Positions 6,151 to 12,100 of a DNA stretch of 24,956 bases are shown piece by piece. Source of the stretch: a virus; the IMG/VR virus record IMGVR_UViG_3300024264_000162, positions 1 through 24,956 of that record; one strand, 5' to 3'. Made by a program: the position numbers and the translations under genes. Each line of letters starts with the position of its first letter. The first letter of the stretch is position 1. The notes under the pieces were generated by a model. It saw only the letters and a list, made by a program, of their open reading frames with translations. It made no database searches and was not told where the DNA came from.

Positions 6151-6795
6151 ATGTCTAGGATTAAAAAAGCAATCAAAAAAGTTTCTAAAGCAGAAGGATT
6201 CCAAAAACTTGGTGTCGAAGAGGTTGAAAACAAACTTAACACTTTTGATTACTCTCAACTTCCCAAACCTGGCAAGAATAAAGGTGATCGTGGGCAACTC
6301 TTTGAGACTGCTTTGGGTATTCCAAACGGTTCTGATTTGACTGACTTGATTGATGGTGAACTAAAGTCTTTTACTAAAGGTGAGACAATTAAAGTCACCA
6401 TGCTAAAGCACTGTCTTGACGAAATTGCTTCTAGCGTTGAATTTTATGATAGTAAAGTTTATCAGAAGTTAAAACAAACTATTTACGTTGGTTTTGATCG
6501 TGGTGGAAAGTTTCTTAAATCAAAAACTATCAATGAACAAAACGATTTTGATCATTATCAACAATTGGCAGAAGATTTTGGTTATATTGCAGTAAATGTA
6601 AAAAAAGCAATCGTTAATAAAGAAACTCTTCATACTATCACTGGACCTAACGGATTACTGCAAATACGTACAAACGCATCTAAGAATAAAAAGACTGGAA
6701 AATACACACCACTGTGCTATAATGGTGTTGAGTTGAAAGACAAATATATGGCATTCTATCTCCTTGCAGACTTCGGAAAATCAATTACAAAATGA
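6151..6795 (+). CDS. MutH/Sau3AI-family DNA endonuclease
   Basis: 214 aa. NKGDRGQLFETALG (43-56) followed by SDLTDLIDGELKSF (61-74) reproduces the MutH/Sau3AI active site: Glu52 in GQLFE, an Asp among the DLTDLID residues, and Glu70-x-Lys72 in GELK, the metal-binding set of this restriction-endonuclease fold. The later LLQIRTNASKN (169-179) and MAFYLLADF near the C-terminus match conserved family features. Known members cut at GATC and are controlled by adenine or cytosine methylation. ATG 6151 is preferred to a TTG at 6145. The stop overlaps the ATG of a Dam-type methylase, suggesting the pair works together: nicking or cutting unmodified host or rival DNA while phage DNA is protected. The substrate site is inference. 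Confidence 0.78.
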   Translation: MSRIKKAIKKVSKAEGFQKLGVEEVENKLNTFDYSQLPKPGKNKGDRGQLFETALGIPNGSDLTDLIDGELKSFTKGETIKVTMLKHCLDEIASSVEFYDSKVYQKLKQTIYVGFDRGGKFLKSKTINEQNDFDHYQQLAEDFGYIAVNVKKAIVNKETLHTITGPNGLLQIRTNASKNKKTGKYTPLCYNGVELKDKYMAFYLLADFGKSITK

Positions 6796-7301
6796 CATCA
6801 AACACACTTCAAGTTCTAACAGCAAGCACAGGTAATCGTAAAGATACGTGGAATACTCCTGCGGAATTTGTGGGTGATGTTATTAAGTTTTTTGATGGAC
6901 AGATTGATACTGACCCGTGTTGTAATGATGTAAACAATCCAAACGTGCCTGCCAAAGTTCTTTATACTGAAGAAACGGATGGTTTAAAACATCCATGGTT
7001 TGGTAAAGTTTTTGTGAATCATCCATATTCTGCTAGTAAAAAATGGATTCCCTATGCTGCTGCCCAGTATGAAAATGGAAATGCGAAAGAAATGGTTCTT
7101 CTCATTAAGTTGGACGTTTCTACCAAATGGTGGAGATCTATCACCAAATATCCATGGATAGGAGTCAATAGACGGTTAAGATTCGGTGCTGCCAAAAGTG
7201 CAGCACCATTTCAGTCTGCTATCATATACCTTGGGACTGATCTTGACCGATTTAAACATGCTTTTGGTAAGTACGGTCAATTGTATGTGCCAGTTGATTG
7301 A
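6792..7301 (+). CDS. dam: phage Dam-type DNA N6-adenine methyltransferase
   Basis: 169 aa. DTWNTPAEFVGDVIKFF (18-34), then DTDPCCND (39-46), LYTEETDGLKHPWFGKVFVNHPYS (57-80): the pattern of the phage N-6-adenine methyltransferase family (DxWxTP, DxDPC, DGL.xPW, NPPY). The catalytic motif reads NHPY (76-79) rather than NPPY. It would transfer a methyl group from S-adenosylmethionine to adenine, commonly in GATC for this family. ATGA overlap with the MutH-like nuclease gene gives tight co-translation. The last codons (VPVD, stop) are part of an 18-bp sequence repeated in the non-coding promoter D, so the regulatory module E begins inside this gene. Confidence 0.85.
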   Translation: MTSNTLQVLTASTGNRKDTWNTPAEFVGDVIKFFDGQIDTDPCCNDVNNPNVPAKVLYTEETDGLKHPWFGKVFVNHPYSASKKWIPYAAAQYENGNAKEMVLLIKLDVSTKWWRSITKYPWIGVNRRLRFGAAKSAAPFQSAIIYLGTDLDRFKHAFGKYGQLYVPVD

Positions 7302-7345
7302 ACCGTCCACCAACCGACCACAGAGCAGGGCAGACCTGCTATAAT
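7286..7345 (+). promoter_or_regulatory. promoter module E, starting inside the dam-like gene
   Basis: Stem AGCAGG/CCTGCT with loop GCAGA leads straight into TATAAT at 7340-7345, and the leader ACAAAGTAATCAAGGGAAC is the same as in D. The block ACCGTCCACCAACC sits 38 nt before the -10. Between the conserved ends of D and E the stem sequences differ but pairing is kept. Confidence 0.72.
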
Positions 7346-7374
7346 TACAAAGTAATCAAGGGAACACCACTCAC

Positions 7375-7629
7375 ATGCAACTCACTGCCAAGCACGGAAA
7401 CATGGTTGTTGACTTCTATCCGGTGAAGTATGCTGATAATACGATCAGTGAGCGTCTGATGTATAAGACCGTCACATTCAGTAATGACATGCAATCCAAG
7501 TCTTACATCAACAAAGAATCATTTGAGAAAGAGGTTAATAATCGTGTTGAGGGTTATGGTTATGAAGTAACTGATTTACATGTTGAACCACAACTGTTCA
7601 ATTCAGCACTGATTCAGACCAGATGGTGA
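7375..7629 (+). CDS. small phage protein (84 aa)
   Basis: Starts MQLTAKHGNMVVDFYPVKYA. Alternating hydrophobic pattern (VTFSNDMQSKSYINKESFEKEV, then GYEVTDLHVEPQLFNSALIQTRW) suggests a small alpha/beta protein. Expressed from module E and closed by module F one nucleotide after its stop. No function recognised. Confidence 0.78.
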   Translation: MQLTAKHGNMVVDFYPVKYADNTISERLMYKTVTFSNDMQSKSYINKESFEKEVNNRVEGYGYEVTDLHVEPQLFNSALIQTRW

Positions 7630-7673
7630 AGTGTCACAGAGCATCTTGAAACCCGCTCAGGATGCTCTATAAT
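7630..7673 (+). promoter_or_regulatory. promoter module F
   Basis: AGTGTCACA (7630-7638), stem AGCATCTTGA/TCAGGATGCT (10 bp, one wobble, loop AACCCGC), TATAAT at 7668-7673, spacing 38 nt. TTGAAA could act as a -35 with a 16-nt spacer. It begins directly after the preceding stop and heads the gene train 7708-9797, in which I find no further copy until module H. Confidence 0.78.
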
Positions 7674-7707
7674 AAGCACATACCAAACAAAGCAACCGGA
7701 CAACCCC

Positions 7708-7884
7708 ATGAAAATGTCACCCGAACTTAAAGCACGACTTACTCAACCCGAATCCAGAGCAGAGTATGCTTTTAAGTTTATCTCACAATGGACAAAGGAT
7801 GGTGCCAGTGGTCATGCAATGAATGTATGGTCTGAATGGTTGGATGTTGTGAATGAAACAGTTGAACCCACCGAACTTTACTAA
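7708..7884 (+). CDS. small phage protein (58 aa)
   Basis: Starts MKMSPELKARLTQPESRAEY. Helical, with AFKFISQWTKDGASGHAMNVWSEWLDVV; the C-terminus is acidic (ETVEPTELY). The stop TAA is immediately followed by the next ATG (TAAATG). First gene after promoter F. Unknown function. Confidence 0.7.
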   Translation: MKMSPELKARLTQPESRAEYAFKFISQWTKDGASGHAMNVWSEWLDVVNETVEPTELY

Positions 7885-8025
7885 ATGAAAGTAATTCAGT
7901 ATGTACTGAGTGGCATTTGTATTACATTTGCCCTCAGTGTTTATTTGGTATTCTTGGCACAACGTGATTCCAAACTGTTTCAGAACTATGACTCAACAAC
8001 AATCGAATCAAGAGTTCGTGAATGA
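7885..8025 (+). CDS. small single-span membrane protein (46 aa)
   Basis: Starts MKVIQYVLSGICITFALSVY. Residues 3-24 form one clear hydrophobic span followed by a polar tail with Arg, Asp and Glu, so an N-out or signal-anchor peptide in the host membrane is likely. Directly adjacent to the previous stop; its 3' end overlaps the start of the next gene by 38 nt. Role unknown; small membrane peptides of early phage regions often alter host envelope or exclude other phages, which is only a suggestion. Confidence 0.6.
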   Translation: MKVIQYVLSGICITFALSVYLVFLAQRDSKLFQNYDSTTIESRVRE

Positions 8026-8134
8026 TTTGTTTGATAAACTCTTTAAGCACACAGACACGGACATGATTGATTTGCACGATGATGATACGTGTTGTGACCA
8101 TCTTGAATTTGAACAACTCTCTCTTGATTTCTAA
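7988..8134 (+). CDS. small acidic phage protein (48 aa)
   Basis: Starts MTQQQSNQEFVNDLFDKLFK, followed by an Asp/His-rich stretch (TDTDMIDLHDDDTCCDHLEF) with a Cys pair and two His that might bind a metal. I use ATG 7988; an extended in-frame start at 7910 would lie in the membrane-protein gene. Its TAA overlaps the next ATG by one base (TAATG). Confidence 0.65.
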   Translation: MTQQQSNQEFVNDLFDKLFKHTDTDMIDLHDDDTCCDHLEFEQLSLDF

Positions 8135-8388
8135 TGACTGATTTAACTTTTTCTGGTGTATTTCTAACGGTTGAGGAACATGATTGCATGTATACGGTTT
8201 GTAGTGAGGGTGAATTATTCCGTGTTCCATTTAATCATCTCAATTTAAACTTTGATGAGTTTGAGATTGTAGATTTTTGGGATGATAATGTAGATGCAGA
8301 ACAATTAGAGGAGATACAATCAAAGTTAATTGATATGATGCAAATTGCCGGACTGTATTTCAAATCACAACCAATTGAATTATCATGA
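8134..8388 (+). CDS. small acidic phage protein (84 aa)
   Basis: Starts MTDLTFSGVFLTVEEHDCMY. The N-terminal half is beta-rich (YTVCSEGELFRVPFNHLNL), the second half a helix (DAEQLEEIQSKLIDMMQIAGLYF). TAATG coupling before it and ATGA coupling after it place it firmly in the operon. Unknown function. Confidence 0.75.
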   Translation: MTDLTFSGVFLTVEEHDCMYTVCSEGELFRVPFNHLNLNFDEFEIVDFWDDNVDAEQLEEIQSKLIDMMQIAGLYFKSQPIELS

Positions 8389-8555
8389 ATGTATCTCATA
8401 TGATTGAAAGACTTGAGGATGCGATTCAAGTATGTTATGATGTTGGTAAGGATAAAAACAAAGGTTATCCTTATGCGACTGGTTATGCACGAGCTACAAT
8501 GAAAGAAACCATATGGCAATTAAAGGAGTTAATGAATGAAAAAGACAGAAGTTAA
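8385..8555 (+). CDS. small helical phage protein (56 aa)
   Basis: Starts MNVSHMIERLEDAIQVCYDV; two helices with a Gly-Tyr-Pro turn (KGYPYATGYARATM). ATGA overlap upstream and a 20-nt overlap with the next gene. No family recognised. Confidence 0.68.
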   Translation: MNVSHMIERLEDAIQVCYDVGKDKNKGYPYATGYARATMKETIWQLKELMNEKDRS

Positions 8556-8751
8556 CATCGAATTAAATGTACATGAATTAGATATTATACTCAAGTCTCT
8601 TGAATTAGTGGATAGTAGAGATGAGATACAGATCAATCGATCATCAGGTAGTATTGACACCTTGTATGATCGGTTGTATGATTATTACGCTACATTAGAC
8701 ACAACAAACGTCGAACTCAATTACGAATCTTATGTTGACCAATCTTTCTAA
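8536..8751 (+). CDS. small phage protein (71 aa)
   Basis: Starts MKKTEVNIELNVHELDIILK. Likely beta strand followed by a helix (VHELDIILKSLELV) and a second helix (TLYDRLYDYYATL). GGAGTTAATGAATG upstream provides a ribosome-binding site (GGAG). Unknown role. Confidence 0.75.
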   Translation: MKKTEVNIELNVHELDIILKSLELVDSRDEIQINRSSGSIDTLYDRLYDYYATLDTTNVELNYESYVDQSF

Positions 8752-8899
8752 AGTCACACCACAGACCAATCCAGAGTTATGGTATTCATGGTATCATGTA
8801 GTTAAGGAAGATGCTCCTGAAGTATTAGATGAATTTTTAGAGAATACTGCTGCCAAGATGGAAGTTACGGTTGATTATCTTATGAAGGAGTTCTTATGA
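8732..8899 (+). CDS. small acidic phage protein (55 aa)
   Basis: Starts MLTNLSKVTPQTNPELWYSW; then an acidic helix (APEVLDEFLENTAAKMEV) and the end VDYLMKEFL. Overlaps the previous gene by 20 nt and the next one by 4 nt (ATGA). Confidence 0.65.
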   Translation: MLTNLSKVTPQTNPELWYSWYHVVKEDAPEVLDEFLENTAAKMEVTVDYLMKEFL

Positions 8900-9120
8900 G
8901 TAAGTATGTGTATTTGATTGATCATTGGTCTTTATCCGGGTTGATTGTATTAATTGCAGAGAATGATATGAGAGCATTTTCTCTTGTGATTACGGATCCA
9001 GAGATTAAGTTTCAGGAGGGTGATACTGATGCACTGATGAATGAGATTACAAATGCATCCAAGTTAAAGTTGTCGGATGATTATGAATGTGGTATAATTA
9101 GTGCAATGGTAATCGAATAG
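8896..9120 (+). CDS. small phage protein (74 aa)
   Basis: Starts MSKYVYLIDHWSLSGLIVLI. Hydrophobic N-terminal part (IDHWSLSGLIVLIAEND), probably core strands rather than a membrane span because charged residues interrupt it. It has an upstream AAGGAG. Unknown function. Confidence 0.72.
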   Translation: MSKYVYLIDHWSLSGLIVLIAENDMRAFSLVITDPEIKFQEGDTDALMNEITNASKLKLSDDYECGIISAMVIE

Positions 9121-9121
9121 T

Positions 9122-9277
9122 ATGGAAACTCCATTATACAAAATTGAAGAAGAATCAACATCAGGATGGCACGAAGTAAGAACATCACTTACAAGGGATG
9201 AATGTGAGGAAATTTATAATAGTTTATTAGATGATGGAATTAATCCTAAAAGAATTAAAATCACCAGAGTATCATGA
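9122..9277 (+). CDS. small phage protein (51 aa)
   Basis: Starts METPLYKIEEESTSGWHEVR. The pattern Y-x-I-E-E..GWHEV..SLTRDECEEIYNSLLDDGINPKRIKITRV suggests a small beta-alpha-beta domain in which the Cys-containing helix follows the strands. Its start is 1 nt after the previous stop; its end overlaps the next gene (ATGA). Confidence 0.68.
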   Translation: METPLYKIEEESTSGWHEVRTSLTRDECEEIYNSLLDDGINPKRIKITRVS

Positions 9278-9552
9278 TTGATTTCCCACATCTACCACCC
9301 GAAGGTTATTCTTATTCATTTGAATCATTTAATGCAAGGTATGATGCCATATGGATCATTAACCATGGATTGTTCTCTTATAGAGATACACCACCCAAAT
9401 CAATATGGGGATTTTATTCATCAAAGAAGGGAAAGTATTATGCTCCGATTAATTCAAAGAAGGTAGGTAAGGAAGTTTCTATTAAGGATACAACACCTTA
9501 TAGTTCGATGCAAAAGAACCTAAATCCATTAGAGGCACTATTGTTCTCATGA
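9274..9552 (+). CDS. small phage protein (92 aa)
   Basis: Starts MIDFPHLPPEGYSYSFESFN. Aromatic-rich N-terminal half (IWIINHGLFSYRDTPPKSIWGFYSSKKGKYYAPI), then KVGKEVSIKDTTPYS. Linked to both neighbours by 4-nt ATGA overlaps. Not recognised, though the WGFYSxKKGKYYAPI segment looks like a conserved core. Confidence 0.75.
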   Translation: MIDFPHLPPEGYSYSFESFNARYDAIWIINHGLFSYRDTPPKSIWGFYSSKKGKYYAPINSKKVGKEVSIKDTTPYSSMQKNLNPLEALLFS

Positions 9553-9797
9553 GTTATGTACCAAAGGTGAATGATTATGTAAGATGGAATCATCATGGTG
9601 TCATTCATCAAGGATGGGTTTATTTTGTTGATAGTTTGTACATTACGATTGAGACAGGAGTAAAACCAAAACCAAACTGTGAGTATACCCGTGAGGAGAA
9701 ACATAAGTATATTCATACTTTGTTATTGTGTTATCCGCATCAATGGAAGGATCTTACTTATGTAAAGAGTCGAAAGAGTATCTATGAGACAGATTAA
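9549..9797 (+). CDS. conserved cyanophage protein (82 aa)
   Basis: Starts MSYVPKVNDYVRWNHHGVIH. The pattern DYVRW...GWVYFVDSLYITIETGVKPKPNCEYT...KHKYIHTLLLCYPHQWKDLTYVKSR is one I recall from cyanophages: a small beta-barrel-like protein of unknown function. Last gene of the train that begins at promoter F; promoter module H follows the stop directly. Confidence 0.8.
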   Translation: MSYVPKVNDYVRWNHHGVIHQGWVYFVDSLYITIETGVKPKPNCEYTREEKHKYIHTLLLCYPHQWKDLTYVKSRKSIYETD

Positions 9798-9798
9798 G

Positions 9799-9842
9799 AA
9801 CTGACCACTGAACCCCCACAGGGCACACAGATGCCTTATACT
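9799..9842 (+). promoter_or_regulatory. promoter module H
   Basis: ACTGACCACTGAACCC (from 9800) replaces the upstream element and lies 37 nt before TATACT (9837-9842). AGGGCA/TGCCTT with loop CACAGA forms a 6-bp stem ending at the -10, as in modules D and E. Recognising this promoter moves the start of the pentapeptide gene to ATG 9870, because ATG 9831 would lie upstream of the transcript start. Confidence 0.6.
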
Positions 9843-9869
9843 CATTATATACCAAACCAGGATTACCAA

Positions 9870-10349
9870 ATGATAGTCAACGGATACGAAATCAAACCAG
9901 GAGATATTCTTGAGGGTGCTGACCTTAAGGGTGCTATTCTTGAGGGAGCTGATCTAAGTTATGCTGATCTAAGTTATGCTGACCTAAGAGGTGCTATTCT
10001 TGAGGGTGCTGACCTTAAGGGTGCTATTCTTGAGGGTGCTGACCTTAAGGATGCTGACCTTCGAGGTGTTGACCTAAGACGTGCTAATCTTAAGGGTGCT
10101 AATCTTGAGGGTACTAAACTTAAGGGTGCTAATCTTGAGGGTACTAAACTTAAGGGTGCTAATCTTGAGGGTGCCAAACTTAGGAATGCTGACCTTCGAG
10201 GTGTTGACCTAAGACGTGCTAATCTTAAGGGTGCTAATCTTGAGGGTGCTAATCTTTGGAATGTTAACCTTAAGGGTGCTTATCTTAAGGATGCTAATCT
10301 TAAGGGTGCTAATCTTGATGGAACTATTTTAGAAGGACTTAACCTATGA
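9870..10349 (+). CDS. pentapeptide-repeat protein
   Basis: 159 aa. After [19 protein letters not shown] the protein is a continuous run of pentapeptide repeats of the A(D/N)LxG type to the C-terminus (about 28 repeats), which fold into a right-handed quadrilateral beta-helix, a shape that in some family members mimics DNA. At DNA level the repeats are nearly identical 15- and 30-bp units (CTTAAGGGTGCTAATCTTG and variants), so copy number probably changes by slippage or recombination. ATG 9870 is chosen over ATG 9831 because of promoter H and because the same 5' sequence recurs at 10346 starting with ATG. No membrane segment. The role is unknown; gyrase inhibition by some family members is a possibility only. 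Confidence 0.85.
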   Translation: MIVNGYEIKPGDILEGADLKGAILEGADLSYADLSYADLRGAILEGADLKGAILEGADLKDADLRGVDLRRANLKGANLEGTKLKGANLEGTKLKGANLEGAKLRNADLRGVDLRRANLKGANLEGANLWNVNLKGAYLKDANLKGANLDGTILEGLNL

Positions 10350-10414
10350 TTATCAACGGATACGAAATCAAACCATTCATACTCACTGAATTCACAAAAC
10401 AAACATATGTTTAA
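10346..10414 (+). pseudogene. duplicated 5' end of the pentapeptide gene (22 codons)
   Basis: ATGATTATCAACGGATACGA at 10346 repeats the start of the pentapeptide gene (ATGATAGTCAACGGATACGA at 9870) and continues AAATCAAACCA, so the first ten codons encode [10 protein letters not shown] versus [10 protein letters not shown]. The frame then leaves the family and stops at TAA 10412-10414. It overlaps the pentapeptide stop (ATGA). Probably what is left of a tandem copy whose repeat region was lost; a translated 22-residue peptide cannot be ruled out. Confidence 0.6.
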
Positions 10415-10526
10415 CTTCTTTTCTAATCAGACTCAATCCCCAGAATCTCCAGACCCACTATTTACAACAGAAAAAGAACTAATTCTACATGTTTATGAAC
10501 AAACTATTTGGAGAGGTAAAGAGTAA
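10407..10526 (+). CDS. short phage protein (39 aa)
   Basis: Starts MFNFFSNQTQSPESPDPLFT and ends YEQTIWRGKE. It overlaps the end of the broken pentapeptide copy. It resembles the short acidic or polar proteins elsewhere in the window, without a domain. It is the last + strand gene before the oppositely oriented endonuclease. Confidence 0.45.
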   Translation: MFNFFSNQTQSPESPDPLFTTEKELILHVYEQTIWRGKE

Positions 10527-10538
10527 GTAATGGGTAAT

Positions 10539-11357
10539 TTATTGATCTCTAAACCAATAATATCCTTTATAAGAGTTGCGACGGGGATTTTTAAGAGAAA
10601 GTCTGATAGATGCTTCACTACTAACCTTACCACAAGCCCGTGCTGCTTCTTTTATACTATCAAATACTTGTGTCTTAACCCATGTTCTTTTATTGATACC
10701 ATATACAGGAATAGATCTTTTAGATTGTTCTAATCTTTTCCATAAGTGTCCATAACACTTATAACCTTTATCCATAGCACGAACAATATTACCAGACTTT
10801 TTTCTATCACCAGTAAGTTCTATTGCTGCCGAACTTATACTGTCCCATTCTATCTCTTCTCCTGTTTCTATATTCACACTCATTATCCGTGTTGCAAGGT
10901 GTTTACCATCACCCCTATTCTCTGCTAAGTGAAACCCCCATTTATCATTATTATCTAACTTATCTTTTAATCCATTACTGATATTATTACACCATTCATC
11001 TGATCTTTCTATATCAGACATTATATCGGATAACTTTTCTTTTGTTTCATTACTGTAAGTAGGAGTATTACCACCTGATGTTGCATTATATCCTTCTACA
11101 TTATTAAATGTATTGTATTCCTTAATGTAGTGTATTTCTCTTTCATCTAATTCATTTTCATTACAATCACATATTTCTTTAATCATAAAGTTATGATTAC
11201 CATGCTTACGCATAGCACGATGTAATGGATATGGACTCATTCTTTTTGCTTCATCAATGTGTTGCTTCCATCTCTTATTCATTCCTTGAGTTGTTTGACC
11301 CACATACTTATGTCCATTGACCTTGTTAATGATGAGATAGATTGTTCCTTGCTTCAT
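10539..11357 (-). CDS. GIY-YIG homing endonuclease with IENR1/NUMOD1-type repeats
   Basis: 272 aa read on the minus strand; ATG at 11357. GTIYLI and KYVGQT (4-22) are the GIY-YIG signature, followed by the Arg helix (MNKRWKQHIDEA), the catalytic Glu in ELDEREIHYIKEY and Asn in GYNATSGG. The C-terminal part carries two DNA-binding repeats: IMSVNIETGEEIEWDSIS...GHLWKR and IPVYGINKRTWVKTQVFDSIKEAA...GYYWF, typical NUMOD1/IENR1 units. It is one of only two endonucleases here and the only clear minus-strand gene. A TATAAATA late-type promoter precedes it, so it would be expressed late while its neighbours are early. It probably inserted between early genes; its target may be the empty junction near 10530/11400. 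Confidence 0.92.
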   Translation of the reverse strand: MKQGTIYLIINKVNGHKYVGQTTQGMNKRWKQHIDEAKRMSPYPLHRAMRKHGNHNFMIKEICDCNENELDEREIHYIKEYNTFNNVEGYNATSGGNTPTYSNETKEKLSDIMSDIERSDEWCNNISNGLKDKLDNNDKWGFHLAENRGDGKHLATRIMSVNIETGEEIEWDSISSAAIELTGDRKKSGNIVRAMDKGYKCYGHLWKRLEQSKRSIPVYGINKRTWVKTQVFDSIKEAARACGKVSSEASIRLSLKNPRRNSYKGYYWFRDQ

Positions 11358-11379
11358 TTTGAGATAGAATGCATATTAA

Positions 11380-11387
11380 TATTTATA
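11380..11387 (-). promoter_or_regulatory. T4-type late promoter for the minus-strand endonuclease
   Basis: The minus strand reads CTATAAATATTAATATGC, with TATAAATA at 11387-11380, 22 nt before the endonuclease ATG. This is the -10-like late promoter used by the T4-type late sigma factor gp55. It is separate from the early modules in this region. Confidence 0.65.
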
Positions 11388-11607
11388 GGATACTATTGTT
11401 AAATGATAGAAAACAATGCAAATAGAGAATCTAAAATTAATTATAAATAAATCCCTTATAAACCCCAGATCTTATGCAACCTTTATCGACAGGCTATCAC
11501 ACTCAGAGCATTTTGTCAAGACCCCCCACATAAAAACTCTGAGACCCACACATTTTTTCTCGTCGAGACTTATAAATAATGCTTATGAATACCGCACGAG
11601 ATCATAC

Positions 11608-11636
11608 TTGACATACGTGCGAGATGTCTGTATAAT
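11608..11636 (+). promoter_or_regulatory. consensus sigma-70 promoter
   Basis: TTGACA (11608-11613), exactly 17 nt, TATAAT (11631-11636): a perfect match to the bacterial housekeeping consensus, the only one of this kind in the window. It does not use the AGTGKCACA architecture of the other early promoters. It directs transcription into the ACGAGA-rich region and the small gene at 11669, and predicts strong immediate-early expression by host RNA polymerase. Confidence 0.85.
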
Positions 11637-11668
11637 ATACAAGTAACATACAAATCTCGACGAGACCC

Positions 11669-11872
11669 ATGTATTACGAAGACCACGAGTTACAGTATCA
11701 TTATAACAACGAGTCTTATACGTATTATAAAGACGAGATGTGTGAGCATTATGCACGAGATACATATACACTACGAGATACACATAACACCCAGGATACA
11801 TACGAGATAGATGATGAGTACGCACGAGATACATGTGATTACGTAGAGCTTGCGTATAAACATTACGCATAA
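11669..11872 (+). CDS. Tyr/His/Asp-rich small protein within the ACGAGA array
   Basis: 67 aa, starts MYYEDHELQYHYNNESYTYY. About a third of residues are Tyr, His or Asp, with ARDTY, LRDTH and ARDTC repeated where the DNA repeats fall in frame. The perfect sigma-70 promoter with a 33-nt leader supports expression. Against it, no recognisable fold is visible, no clear ribosome-binding site is present, and the composition follows the DNA repeat. It could be a real disordered peptide or a frame that survives by chance. Confidence 0.4.
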   Translation: MYYEDHELQYHYNNESYTYYKDEMCEHYARDTYTLRDTHNTQDTYEIDDEYARDTCDYVELAYKHYA

Positions 11873-11947
11873 CATACGAGATACACATATACATTACGAG
11901 ATATGTGTACACATAACACATTATAACACACATCACACGAGATACAC

Positions 11948-12100
11948 ATGTACGCACACAAACGCATCATAAGTGTTACATTAGACATCGAGTGTTATGA
12001 TGATTTAAATCTTAAAGATATTGATTGGAATGATATCTTAGGACTGGAAGGTGACGAGAATGTTGATATTAGCATCAGAGAGACCGCAGACGTGTATTAG
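11948..12100 (+). CDS. small acidic phage protein (50 aa)
   Basis: Starts MYAHKRIISVTLDIECYDDL and continues DIDWNDILGLEGDENVDISI, a beta-alpha-beta pattern with a conserved-looking DIDWxDxLGLEGDE core that I recall in small cyanophage proteins. Its first bases lie in the last ACGAGATACACATG repeat. Its stop TAG is the first three bases of the long inverted repeat that follows. Confidence 0.65.
   Translation: MYAHKRIISVTLDIECYDDLNLKDIDWNDILGLEGDENVDISIRETADVY

Larger units (their letters stand above)
11358..11668. other. 311-nt intergenic region between divergent genes
   Basis: No convincing gene. It holds the late promoter of the minus-strand endonuclease (11380-11387), two + strand TATAAATA matches (11442-11449 and 11571-11578) whose use is uncertain, an inverted repeat CTCAGAG/CTCTGAG around a C-rich stretch near 11500-11545, and a consensus sigma-70 promoter (11608-11636). 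A + strand reading frame from 11416 crosses that promoter and shares no features with real genes here. The first ACGAGA copies of the downstream array begin at 11596. Confidence 0.6.
11596..11950 (+). repeat. array of ACGAGA(TACAYAT) repeats
   Basis: ACGAGA or ACGAG followed by A/C occurs at 11596, 11660, 11733, 11755, 11773, 11802, 11824, 11876, 11896 and 11937, plus a GCGAGA at 11619. The longer consensus is YACGAGATACAYAT. Copies lie inside a small reading frame in more than one codon phase and continue beyond its stop, so selection appears to be on the DNA or RNA. Spacing is irregular (about 18-73 bp). Candidates are an iteron-like protein-binding array or a structured transcript. Confidence 0.6.

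Noticed and set aside
9974-10177. Minus-strand Leu/Pro/Ser repeat protein
   Set aside because: Antisense reading of the pentapeptide repeats.
10539-11357. Group I intron containing the endonuclease
   Set aside because: The endonuclease is on the opposite strand to its neighbours with its own promoter, and no split gene could be recognised around it.
11416-11646. Plus-strand frame of 76 aa
   Set aside because: It covers the sigma-70 promoter and has no ribosome-binding site or recognisable features.
11596-11950. CRISPR array
   Set aside because: Repeats are too short and irregularly spaced, with no constant spacer length and no cas genes.
11583-11957. Minus-strand frame of 124 aa over the ACGAGA array
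   Set aside because: Its apparent repeats come from the DNA array; Tyr/Cys/Val-rich low-complexity product, and it runs against the consensus promoter.
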